From Caprimulgus europaeus (lineage: Eukaryota > Chordata > Aves > Caprimulgiformes > Caprimulgidae): 64,000 nt of DNA. The stretch covers positions 45,176,839 through 45,240,838 of the forward strand of contig OU015532.1 of the NCBI GenBank assembly GCA_907165065.1, given 5' to 3'. Position 1 is the stretch's first letter, and each line of letters begins with the position of its first letter. The notes under the pieces were generated by a model. It was not told the DNA's origin. It made no database searches and saw only the letters and a program-made list of their open reading frames with translations. Shown piece after piece: positions 36,000-46,740 of the stretch. Made by a program: the position numbers and the translations under genes.

Positions 36000-36480
36000 G
36001 CTCTGGCAGCACACCCTGAGCTCCTGCCCTGGCTGTTGAGAGACAGCGAGCTTGCACGCGTCCAGACGAGGACTCTCCGATGATAGATAATACCAATAAA
36101 CCCCGGAGCTGTTCTGGGGAGGGGAAGGTGATTTATCCCCAGCCGGACAGCTGGGCTGAGGGGAAAGGAGAGCGGAAATCCTACGGGAGCTGCGGGGCAC
36201 ACATCAAAACTCCGTGTCACAGCGTCCGCCACACCCGGGGCGCCGCTTCAAAGCCATCACGTGCTGCGGCTGGAGACTGGAGGTGATGCCAAGCTAATGA
36301 GCAAACGAAACGATAAATAACCCCAACCATCATGACGTGTTCCCCCTCCTCGGAGCGCGCCTGCTCCGGCCCTGGTGAGCAAGCACTTCTCACACCCAAT
36401 TACTCATGTGAAGCCCCTCGAACGGAGCCCGGAGCAGGCTCAGCAAACCATTCATCTTGGCAGAGTGGAACCCTTTCATG
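36000..36480. promoter_or_regulatory. Weak CpG island / CpG-rich block
   Basis: I count about 27 CpG in roughly 440 bp at moderate G+C, close to or above the usual 0.6 observed/expected threshold and far above the surrounding density. It contains a perfect E-box CACGTG (36258-36263) and a CRE-like TGACGTG (36333). No TATA or splice donor convinces me. It could be a minor or distal promoter, or an enhancer. Confidence 0.45.
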
Positions 36481-39100
36481 TTTCTCCACGGCAGCCGCTC
36501 TGTTTATTGTTAAGATGAGCACACAGTTTACACGGACTGTTCTTATTTATCTTTGACTTTTACCTCCTAGGTCATTTCTTTGCATGTCCAGCACTTTCCA
36601 ATGTTGTTATTTATGTCCTAGGCTTTGCTGTCTGAAACTCTCCAGCTCCTAGTGATAGAAAGGCAAGTTGAGCTCCTGACTGAGGCCTTTTCTCCAGCAG
36701 AATTAGAGTCCCCAAGGCAAATCACTCCTCAGGATGGAGATTTAGGAAGCTGATGAAGGGAGGGGATGAGTGGTGGGATGTGTCAGGAGAAGGTGCTCGA
36801 GTAAGTGCTGGCAGCTGAGGTTTGCATGACTGTGGGCTGAGGATGGACCTGCAGCTGCATTGGGAGAGAGGATGGACAGGTACGTGCTTTAGGCACGATG
36901 AAGGTGTGTTGGGAATTGTTTGGCCATGGTATTCACTTTGCAGGCTGCTGAGATGCCCAAGGAGGTTCTCTCCAGGCCCCAGTATCATCCCCAGTGGAAT
37001 TTAGATGTTGACCACTGATATGTTTCCAAAATTCCAGGTCTTCCTCAACAGTCACCCCAGCCACTGCTCCCCTGCCTGCCATGCCAGCCCATGCCTCGCC
37101 GCTCCCATCTGCTCTCTGCCACCAACCTTGCTCCTAACATAGAGCAGGGCACAACTTCTGCTGCTTTTCAGATCAGTCCTGGAAGAGTGACAAGGAGAGG
37201 GGAGTCTTTCCATGCCTTACTGCTGATTTCTCCACACCATGAAGAGCTGAATTTTTATTGTCCTCGGAGTAAGGAAATGGAAATATCTTTTATAATATCA
37301 TTATTTATGGCCAAAGACCAACAAACCAAAACCTCTACTGGGGCAACGTGTCGCCAGACATGCCCCAACTTACAAGAGCTGGAGATCTGCCTGGTGTGTG
37401 TTCACATGAGAGGAGGAGATGCTAACACACAGGCTAAGGAAGGAGCCCTGAGAGAAGAGAACCTCTCCAAGAGATGAATTACTGGGAAAGAGAGGACAGA
37501 GTATGAATTGCATTGCAGTTATCTGGAGACCTCAAGGCAAGCAGTCAGATTCAGCATGGCAGAGTGGCCACTGCCACCACCTCTCCAGAGGGCTTGGTTG
37601 CAGCACACATTTAAATTTCCTTCCAGGGGTTAATAACTTCCACAATGATTAAAATGGAAATAAAATTTAAAATTAGATATTCCTGTTCACTGCTTGTTGC
37701 TTTCTCTGGCCTGGTCAGGAAAACACCTCAGAAAGTTTTGCTGCTTCATTCCTACTCTGGATTTTCTTTCCAGCTCTGTCACCAGTATCATCACTTATAG
37801 TAGCCAGTGCCTCCTTTTACCTCAGCTCTTTAGCCCATGAAATAGCTGAGGAGCCTTTGCATCTCATGTGTGAAATCATTACGCGCCAGCAGAGCTCTGT
37901 GAGCACTTTCCATGGGTGCTACTAAAGAAATGTGATGCCTTCACAGCACCAAGAATATTTTCTTACCCGTAAGAAACACCTGCAGATGTTTCAGTCCAGA
38001 GCCAGCCCATTACAGAACTGCTCAGAAATAGGTAGGGTCAAATTCTACTCTGAATTACACCCATGGAGCTGAGAGGGAGCCCATGGGATCCATGCAGGTT
38101 CTTCACAAGGCAGATGGAGAGGGAGCAGGATCTGGGCCCGCTGCTGGTACATGGAAAAGTATCCAAATTACTTGGGTCTAGTGTTGTAAGAGCAGTTTCC
38201 CAACCTGAACATCCAACCCTTGAAGGAAAGGAGAGCAGTAGCAGGAGAAGTTGTATCTTCTGAGATGCTTTGCTGAGCTGGAGAGTTATCAGCCATAGCC
38301 AAGTTGCGTTTGTGTCTTTCTTCCTTTCCCCTGGGGATCAGAAAGGGTTAAACCCCCCTGTGATATAGGTCTGTGTTCACATTGAATCTGCACCCACCAT
38401 ATATATCTATCTGGGGTTTTGAGGAGGGAGGGGTGGTTTACACATGTCACTGGCCATAACTCAGGCTTTTATTATAATCGTGACCATATGCTTAATGGGA
38501 CTTAATAAACCACTGTTGACCCGGACTCTGTGCGCACAAATCTCTTGCTCCTTTTCCTTTCTTCCTCGCTTGTCTGGACGCCCTGTGCCAAAGCAGCTGC
38601 AATTTAGTGACTTTAACAAGCCAGTGGCCAGCAGCTCTAGTGAGTTTAGAAAGAATAAAACCCCAAGAAAGCCACATGGCAGAGCAGCCCGATGGAGACG
38701 GGGACTGACTTTCCCAGGGTGATGGGACAGCTGCTGTGTGAGTTGGACAGAGATGAGCAGTGTCTGTGTGAAGGCTGGAGCAGAGGACATGGCAGGAGCA
38801 TCAGACAGGTTCCTGTCCCAAACACCAGTGCCCCTGGGTAAGCTCTGGTGATTGCTGAGGAATTAAATCCATGCTTCTCCTGGTGCAAGCGAGAGGAGCG
38901 CTTAGCCAAGTGTTTCCAAGAACCTTTGCCTTTTGGTTTTGGCAGGCACAGAGTCTTCCACTTAATGGGAATTAGAACTGGGAGGGAGGGAAGCTCTTAA
39001 ACCCTTTCTCAAGCTTTCCCCTGGGAACCCAGTGCAAGACTGATCCAGACTGTATCTTCTTCAACTCCTATCTGATCTCGTTTTAAAATGACCTAAATCA
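36481..39100. other. Unique sequence, no gene seen
   Basis: No interspersed repeat recognised. A 128-codon open frame at 37091 has no family features. The stretch at 38440-38640 (ataatcgtgaccatatgctt and neighbours) has scattered CpG and might be conserved noncoding sequence. Confidence 0.4.
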
Positions 39101-39270
39101 TCAGGCACTGGAATGGGCTGTCCAGGGAGGTGGCTGAGTCCCCATCCCTGGAGGTGTTTAAAAGACGGGTAGATGAGGTGCTCAGAGATCTGGTTTAGTG
39201 GTGGACAGGTACAGTTGGACTCAATGATCTCAGAGGTCTTTTCCAAGCAGGAGATTCTATGATTCAATGA
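39101..39270 (+). mobile_element. CR1 LINE 3' fragment, sense
   Basis: tcaggcactggaatgggctg, 'ccatccctggaggtgtttaa', cagttggactcaatgatctc, then gagattctatgattcaatga. 5'-truncated, no frame. Confidence 0.92.
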
Positions 39271-39977
39271 TAAGCAAGCAACCCCAGCCTTGGAAGAACA
39301 TTTCTTTTTGGTCAGTGCCATGCTACCACCTCTCCCACTTTTAATAATGCTGCCTTGTCACCTGTCTGTCCCTGACCAGCCACCTCTGTCCCCAAAGGGG
39401 TAATGCAAACCCTCAGCAGGCACAGCTGGACATCTGCTCACCAGTATCAGTTATTGGGCTGTGCTGCTCCTTGGGCTTTTGCAAGACCTCACCATCCAGA
39501 AATTTCCCAGAGCTGGGGTTCGTTGCATACACTCCCAGGAACGCTGCTGCCGACTGATTTTACAGGTGGGGGCCCAGAAGCTCCTCAGCTTTCCCAGAGA
39601 GCTCAACATATGTGCCTTGAAGGAATGAGTAATCTTGAAGCTATAGGTATGGAGACATGTGGCTGACACTTCAGGCTGAGCCAGGGTAGAGGTTTGGGTT
39701 CATTCTTTTGATCTTAAGCTGCAACTTAATGTTTTTTATGATTTGATTGGTGTTTTTGTGATTACCTGCACCTGCCAATAATGATCTCCAGGCACACGTG
39801 TAGGTGGTGTGCTGTTGAAATTAAATTCTCTTCCTTCTCCAAAATGACTGTGTAAACACCAATTCCAGCTCCTTGTGTCATGGTTAGGAATGAGGGCTCC
39901 TGGTACCGTGTTACCCTTTCTGAGCCCTGTGGAACAGACATGAAGGAAGCCTGCACTCTTCTGCTCTTCTGGCCAAG
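39271..39977. other. Unique sequence between CR1 and the polypyrimidine tract
   Basis: Nothing recognisable as gene or repeat. Confidence 0.4.
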
Positions 39978-40098
39978 TTTTTTTCTTCCTTTTTCTTCCT
40001 TTTTTTCTTCCTTTTTCTTCCTTTTTTTCTTCCTTTTTCTTCCTTTTTTTCTTCCTTTTTCTTCCTTTTTTTCTTTTCTTTTTTTCTATTTTTTTTTT
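39978..40098. repeat. 22-bp-period polypyrimidine tract
   Basis: Alternates cttccttttttt (12 bp) with cttccttttt (10 bp), giving a 22-bp higher-order unit repeated about four times, then a T-run with one A. Virtually all pyrimidine on the + strand for about 120 bp. Confidence 0.93.
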
Positions 40099-41261
40099 AA
40101 TCAGTTTGCCTGCTGTTTGGGAAATGTCCTATCTTTGACACGTCGTGCACTTACGGCTGTGTTTCTTCTGTCCACAGATAGTTCACATGGCTTCATTTAG
40201 GACCTGATCCAAGGGCTGGTGGTCACAGCTGGAATCTTTCTGCTGTCTTTGATGGATTTTGGAGCAGCCTGAGTAGATTTTGGTACATCTTCAATCATGT
40301 TGGGTAGGTATCAACTGTTACTCTTCCCAGACCTCTGTCTCTCCTGAAATTGGAGGGTTTTTTCCCCTAACTGGTGGCAGCGTTGGCACTTGGATAGCCA
40401 TAGGAAGCATCAGAGATACAGATGGGCAGATGATAGACTGCACAATGAGTCAGAAGCATAAAAGAATATGTTTAAAATATAAAAGCCAAAGATCTACATG
40501 AAGGTTTGGCCTTCAACAGGTGATCTATGAGATGTGAAACCTTCCATGTCATGAAGAATCTGACTCCAGGACATCTCACTTTCTGCTCCACCCCACTCTT
40601 CACACACAAAACACCCTTCCCACCCTTCCCTCAGCAGCCTCCTCTACCACCACCATGCCCATTTCTGCCACAACACCCACCAGTCCTGCCTGGCTGACAA
40701 CTGCCAGGTCAAGGGCTGGTTGCCAGAGGTGGACACAGCCTGTGTTAGTCGGGGGGAAGGTGCATAGTGGCACCACAACCACCCATGGCACTGGTTGGAG
40801 ATCATGGTGAGGGAGGTGGTTCCCCCACAGTGTCCTCTCCAGCATGTCCCCATGGGTCAGGCACAGTGGCTGGTATGAAAAAGCAACCTCTGAGAGCATA
40901 GCACCATCTTTGCTCGTGTTGAATCTCCCTTCTTCTCTATTCCTTGGCTCAAGCAGCCCAGCACAGGGCTGAGAAGCATCCGCAGCTCAAAAAACCTCAC
41001 CTCAAGCAAGAGCCTTGTGGGCAGTGTCAGGAGAGGAGGCAAGGGCCAGGCGGTGACTGAGCAGCTTGGGGCAGTGCAGGGGCAGTGCTGGGGGACCAGG
41101 GATGGTGCAGGCACCTTCACTGCTGTTACTATGTGTGACATACAGATGGGAAGCATCCAGCCCCAGGTGCATCCATCCAGCAGCTCGGAAATTAGCCTGA
41201 GCAGAACAAACAAAGGAGCAACATGGATGGGGCCACAAAGCATGGTCTGTCTGGTATTACT
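40099..41261. other. Unique sequence, no gene seen
   Basis: Open frames of up to 128 codons on the minus strand (40857-41243) carry no family features. No repeat identified. Confidence 0.4.
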
Positions 41262-41624
41262 GAAGAAAAGAAGGCTGAGGGGAGACCTTCTGGCTCTCTA
41301 CAACTCCCTGAAAGCAGGGTGGAGAGAGGTGGGGGTGGGTCTGTTCAACCAAGGAGCAAGGGACAGGACAAGAGGAAATGGCCTCAAATTGTGCCCAGGG
41401 CAGTTGAGATTGGATGTGAGGAAGAATTTCTTTGCTGAAAGGGCTCTGAGGCATTGGAAGGGGTTGCCCAGGGCAGTGGTGAAGTCACCTTCCTTGGTGG
41501 GATTTAGAAGATGGGCAGACGAGGTGCTGAGGGACATGGTTTAGAGGTGGACTTGGCAGTGTTGGGTTCATGGTTGGACTCAATGATCTTAAAGGACTTT
41601 TCCAACCACCACGACTCTATGATT
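41262..41624 (+). mobile_element. CR1 LINE fragment, sense, with open ORF2 remnant
   Basis: Starts gaagaaaagaaggctgaggg, continues through ORF2 C-terminal residues [20 protein letters not shown], then [20 protein letters not shown] and ends DEVLRDMV at a stop, followed by the 3'UTR and tail ttccaaccaccacgactcta then tgat. The open frame from 41017 fuses 5' unique sequence with this CR1 remnant by chance. Closest relative here is the antisense copy at 35.5 kb. Confidence 0.95.
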
Positions 41625-42012
41625 TCACTTCAGCCCAAGGTCATGTTACGCCCTTTAAACAACACGAGTGTTGCTCCTCTGAGATAATTCCAGCCATGCT
41701 AGAGGGAAAGAGCCCTTCAGAGCAAGACATCAGAGAGCTGCAGCACATTGAACATCTCTGCCCGGGAGGAGCGTGCCAGAGGAGCAGGGAGGCATGTGGT
41801 CTTCTCTCCATAACTGCTGGCAGTGTTTACAAAGTCAGACACGTCAGCACAGTTCCAGGCAGCGAAGTGAGTGTAAAACCGGCCTTGTTACTTCCCAGAT
41901 CTGAGGGATCCGAGTCAAACGTGCACAGATGGTCGGCCACTTTCCATAATGAAACACGTCTTTATTGTCCCGAGGAAGCTGCGTTTCACAACCCAAGCAC
42001 TGAGGTTTGCTT

Positions 42013-42060
42013 CTTTTTTTTTTTATATATATATTTTTATATATATATATATTTTATTTT
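42013..42060. repeat. T-rich/(TA)n low-complexity tract
   Basis: A T-run is followed by two TA blocks separated by further T bases (ttttatatatatatttttat and similar). Confidence 0.85.
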
Positions 42061-44724
42061 CTCTGCAAACTGTGGGCAGTTTTGCCCCTTTCCTTAAATC
42101 CAAAATTGCGGACGATAAAGACGTGTTTCATTACTGAGAGCTGGCCAAGCATCTGTGTGCAATGGACTTCATTTTCTTCTCTAGGTTGCTGGCACAAACA
42201 TTCCCAGCCGAAGCCAGAGAGGAAACTGAAGCGAACGCAGGGATCTGAGTACTCCCAAACTTGGGGAGGGTTCAGACTTTGTGGCTGCTTCTTTCTGGTG
42301 AGTGTCCAACTGCCACATCCCCACTTTTAAATGATGGGGTGAAATTGAGGCACAGAGTGGCTTTGCCAGATGTGGAAATATTTGGGTGCCCATGCTGTCA
42401 TGGTTCCCAGAAGCAGCACAAGCTCTCAAGAAGTAGATACTGTCCTTCAAGGGATGAGTAAATTGGTACAAGGCTGCCTTGAGTGACCTCTCTAGAAAAC
42501 ATGTTATGCTAGTGATCCCCAGGCTTTTTTTTTTCACTTCTGCCCTCACTGGTGGGATTTCAGCCTTAATTCTGTTCACACATCTGGAATCATGATCCTG
42601 GTGGGGCTCATGAGCACTACTTTGGGAACATCTTCCCATGAGCTGGTCCTGAGCTCCTCCTCACCACCAAGAAGGGGATGTGGTGTGATGTTCCATCCCT
42701 ATGATCACCATTCATGAGATTCTAGGATCCTGCTAAGCTCATGCCCAGCAGAAATGATGCTGTCCTCTTCTGATTTATGCTCCTGACAGAACACTTAACA
42801 AATACACCACTTTCAAGCATTACCGTGTTCACCTTGGGACAAATCCATTCAGAGCCACAGTACAAAGCAGATGGTTGTGATGACAGCTCTGGGACCAGGA
42901 TGTATTTGTCCCCAGTGCAATGGGGTTATGCCTGCAAGCATATATTTTGTGAAAAGTAGTTGGCTTTAATGATGTTTAAAAAGCCAGTTCTCTTTCTCAG
43001 GAAAGACTAAAGAAATTAAAACAGAGGAAGGAGGAAGGGAGAGGGCCCCCAAGAAAAAGATGAGTTATTTTTACCACGAGTAGAAGTGGAGGGCTTTTGA
43101 CCAGGCACTTGAATAATTAAAAGCATGTTTTCAAAAGCTTCTTTATCTGCATAATTTGTTGCCTGCCTTCTGGTGGGTTCCCAAAGACAGTAAAGGACCA
43201 GTCTGGGAGGTGGGCAGCCCAGTGGGATTCTTGAGAACCATCATTCTGCTCCCAGCTCACTGTGGGAGCCAGGACTGAGGCAGAATATCTGCTTTCCCTT
43301 CACCATGCAGCATGGACATGGGCTCTGGCTGCTTGCTTGGTGAGGCTGAATCCATTCACATCTGTGGGTACAGTCACACCATGTCTCACACCAGAGTTGG
43401 ACCTCAGGGCTAAAAACTTAACCTGGGTTAATTTCCCCTTGCTCATATCCCAAGTCTTGATCTTGGCTTTCTCAGTCCTGGTTTCAAACTCTGCTCTGCC
43501 CCAAGGTGAGGAACCAGCCAGCACACCAGTGACAATTCAAGTCCAACTCTCACTGCAAGAGGCAAGGATGAGGAGACACCTTGCCACACTGTGTGACAGC
43601 AGTGTGACATCTCATGTGGTACCACTCCTGTAGTACCACTGCCTGAGATTTGTGTCTCTCAGGGTGCTCAAAATGCAACTTTAATAGAAAATTCAAGCAT
43701 CCTAGTGTTGAACCTACACAATTAAAACCAAAGGTAGTTGATTTATTAGAAGAAAGTAGGTATTAATTGTTCTCACTGCGCTGTTGGAAACCACACAGAA
43801 TCACAGACTCATCTTCCCTAAATATAGCAAATGCTTACAAAAAACAGGACATGCCTGGTCCAAATCCATACAACTCATCTTCTCCACTATTTAAATCCCA
43901 TCTTTAGCTTCTTAAATTGCAAGGACCATCAAGGGATTCAATTTACAAGTCCCTTTCTCCTTGCCTAAAGCACCCAGCTTCTAGAAGAAACTGACTATCA
44001 AAGAGGTTTTGGAATCTTCTTCTTAAGACAAGTTTGGGACTGAAAAAAATTAGTGAATTCACTGTCCTATTGACAGTTTTGTTAAAAAGCCAAGTGATGT
44101 CTGGTGGCAGCTTTGTAGAACAGCTGACATCTTGGCTGGGTGTGATGCAGAGCTGAAACTTCACTGGAATGCTCTGGTTGCCCTTTGGAGGAGCTTGTCT
44201 CTATCCCTTGACTATGTGAGAGCCAAAGAGCGTGGCCTCCTGGCTTGGCTTGGTCAGGCAAGGTGCTTGGTGGTGGATGTTGTGATTGAGGAATGAAGTA
44301 GCAAGAAGCCATAGTGATGCTGAGCATCAGTCTATGTTAGAGGGCCCAACCTATGACCTTATCAAAGTGGTTGTATTACTCAGGAAGTGAAACATGAAAG
44401 GAAAACCTGCTCCCAGTTTACATCTGTGCTGTCCTCCTCTGTCCCACCTCTTGCTACATCATAAGGTGTTGGTATGACAGTGCATGGAGCGTGTTTGCAG
44501 CCTATCTGGTCTAGCTTTCTACACCTATGGTGACCTCCCTGCTTCACGGCAGGCCATCACCTGGCCAGGTTGGTGACCAGAGTTCTCCACGGTCTTGCAG
44601 GTGGATAAGGCTCTGCTGTTGATTCTTCTCTGCCACTGGGGCTGGAGAAGCTACCATGGAGCTGAATGTGTACACAATGGTCCTTGGATTGCAGTGTAGC
44701 TACTGTGAGGGACAAAGATAAATC

Positions 44725-44753
44725 TTGTGAAGCACCAAATTGGTGCTTCACAA
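44725..44753. repeat. Perfect 13-bp inverted repeat with 3-nt loop
   Basis: ttgtgaagcacca (44725-44737), loop aat, tggtgcttcacaa (44741-44753). All 13 positions pair. It is not part of any repeat recognised here. Confidence 0.95.
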
Positions 44754-45286
44754 CTCTAACCTGCAGCTAGAACCAGGAAAACCAGCTGACTCTCACAGCA
44801 GACAAGTCTTCATGCTCTTCTTCTTCTTAAAAATAGGTGTAGCAGTAGATAAAGCTGAGAACCCAAACAATACCCAAAGGCATTCAGTGTTTTCCCAACA
44901 CCACCATCAATGAATGAAGAGCCAGTAAGAGTGTCCTTTCTTTTTTTTAGATTGCAAACCTTGGCTAGATATAATTGCATGAAGTCTTCTTTCATTGGAT
45001 TCTTTGTGTTTGTCAGATCTAAGCCCCTCAGGACATCACAGGAATCTCTACAACAGCCTGTGGATGCTCATTTTAATAGAGTTGCTTTTAAAATAACTCA
45101 AAAAAAAGAGAAAAAGGCAATCAAAATCCAGGTCCTGATGGGATAACGTATTTATTCGCTCTCAATTATTTTCAGCTCTGCAAGACAAGTCTCAGAAATG
45201 CCTTTCCCACCACCAGTTTGTCTCATACAGGGCTGCATTTTCCAGCTATCCAAGTAGAGGTGACATGGAGCAAACAAGGGTTTTAG

Positions 45287-45410
45287 TTGGAAGTGTTCTC
45301 GGCCAGGTTGGATGAGGCTTTGAGCAACCTGGTCTAGTGGAAGGTGTCCCTGCTGGGACTGAATGAGCTTTAAGGTCCCATCCAACCCAAACCAGTCTGG
45401 GATTCTATGG
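45287..45410 (+). mobile_element. CR1 LINE 3' fragment, sense, with small internal deletion
   Basis: ttggaagtgttctcggccag ... ctagtggaaggtgtccctgc then tgggactgaatgagctttaa, lacking the usual 'tgctggcagggggg' bases before 'tgggactg', and tail accagtctgggattctatgg. Very close to the copy at 52.8 kb. Confidence 0.92.
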
Positions 45411-46373
45411 ACTTAGAAGTAGACCAGACAGAAGCAGAATTATGGCAGCAGCCTAATAAGTTCAAGAAGTTCTATGCCACTCTGAGAGGGTGACTCAGCA
45501 AGGGCTCTGCAACCTTAGTGGCATCAAAATGCTCCCTCAAAACCCTCAGGCAGTCTGGTGGCCCAGCACTACTTTCTCAACTAGCTCAAACCACACACTC
45601 CTGTATGCCCTCAGCTCTTGCTTCTGCCACTCAGCCCTTCCTGAGATGCTGGTGGAGATGCCCCTCACATGCCATTAGCACCCCTCTCTGCTGCTCTAAC
45701 ACAGGGCTGCACCCCTGTGAGTGCAAGAAGAGCAGCTCTGCTTGCTTTGACCAAGAGCTTCCCATCAGTTAGAGCTTGCTGGGGGAACTAGAGGAGTTCA
45801 AGAAACATCTCATGTTTGGTGGCATGGCATCATTCACATCCACAGCTTGACATTCACCTTCTTGTCACAGTGTGGAGCTTGGGTTGTCATAGAGAGAGAC
45901 TGGGTTAAAAAAAGTTGTTGATAAATGGTCTCTCTCTGAAGTCCTAAGTAGACAGAGTGTGCCTGAGTGAAAACCATAAAGAAAGCCCTTCTTCCACCTC
46001 TAAGCTGACAGCAAAGCACGCTGAGGGTCAGGCCTTTGGTGAGTGATTCATGGCTCTGGGGTCACAAGGGTTAAAGATTCTCATCTGAAGGGGATTAGGT
46101 GTTTCCAAGGAAGCACAGTCCTTCAGTGCCTCCAGCATTTCCTTCAAGGTTTTGGAGTCTCAGACCTACTTAAGACCTACCTTATTATTCTGTCTCATCA
46201 CATGAGAAGTCCATCACAGCTTTGGCAGCAGGTATGGAGTGTGTGTGGTGTGGAGGACACAAAAGGAAATCATTTGACAGGCACCAGTTCCTTCTACCAG
46301 ATCCAAGTACACCTGGGTGCAGGGGAAGCCAGGCCAGCTCCTGGGAGTCTCCTTGGTGTCCAGATAATATGTT
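45411..46373. other. Unique sequence, no gene seen
   Basis: No repeat or exon recognised before the minisatellite. Confidence 0.4.
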
Positions 46374-46740
46374 CATCCATCTGATAGCCCAACATCTGAT
46401 ATCTGGATAGCCCATCCATCTGATAGCCCAACATCTGATATCTGGATAGCCCATCCATCTGATAGCCCAACACCTGATATCTGGGTAGCCCATCCATCTG
46501 ATAGCCCAACATCTGATATCTGGATAGCCCATCCATCTGGTAGCCCAACATCTGATATCTGGATAGCCCATCCATCTGATAACCCAACATCTGATATCTG
46601 GATAGCCCATCCATCTGATAACCCAACATCTGATATCTGGATAGCCCATCCATCTGATAGCCCAACATCTGATATCTGGATAGCCCATCCATCTGATAAC
46701 CCAACATCTGATTCTGGATAGCCCATCCATCTGATAGCCT
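46374..46740. repeat. 39-bp minisatellite, nine copies plus a partial copy
   Basis: Unit starts catccatctgatagcccaac and ends tctgatatctggatagcc. Copies begin at 46374, 46413, 46452, 46491, 46530, 46569, 46608, 46647 and 46686 (the last is 1 bp short), then a 17-bp partial at 46724. Copies differ only by point changes (gatagc/gataac/ggtagc; one cacctg). The unit has an internal half-repeat (atctgatagccca versus ggatagcccatcc). Because 39 is a multiple of three and the unit lacks stops, all three minus frames stay open (13-residue repeats such as MGYPDIRCWAIRW). This is a by-product, not evidence of a gene. Confidence 0.97.

Larger units (their letters stand above)
41625..45286. other. Unique sequence; AT tract, hairpin and possible conserved blocks
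   Basis: About 3.7 kb with an AT-rich tract (42013-42060) and a perfect hairpin (44725-44753). Stretches at 41830-42000 (several CpG) and 43000-43160 (taattaaaag and other homeodomain-like sites) might be conserved noncoding DNA. No gene is recognised. Confidence 0.4.

Noticed and set aside
35469..36083. 204-codon plus frame overlapping a CR1 copy and the CpG block
   Set aside because: Its first two thirds are antisense CR1 sequence; the remainder has no family features.
41017..41544. 175-codon plus frame as a host gene
   Set aside because: Its C-terminal half is the CR1 ORF2 remnant; the N-terminal half is chance read-in from unique sequence.
46374..46740. Minisatellite as a CRISPR-like repeat array
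   Set aside because: Repeats are contiguous without unique spacers.
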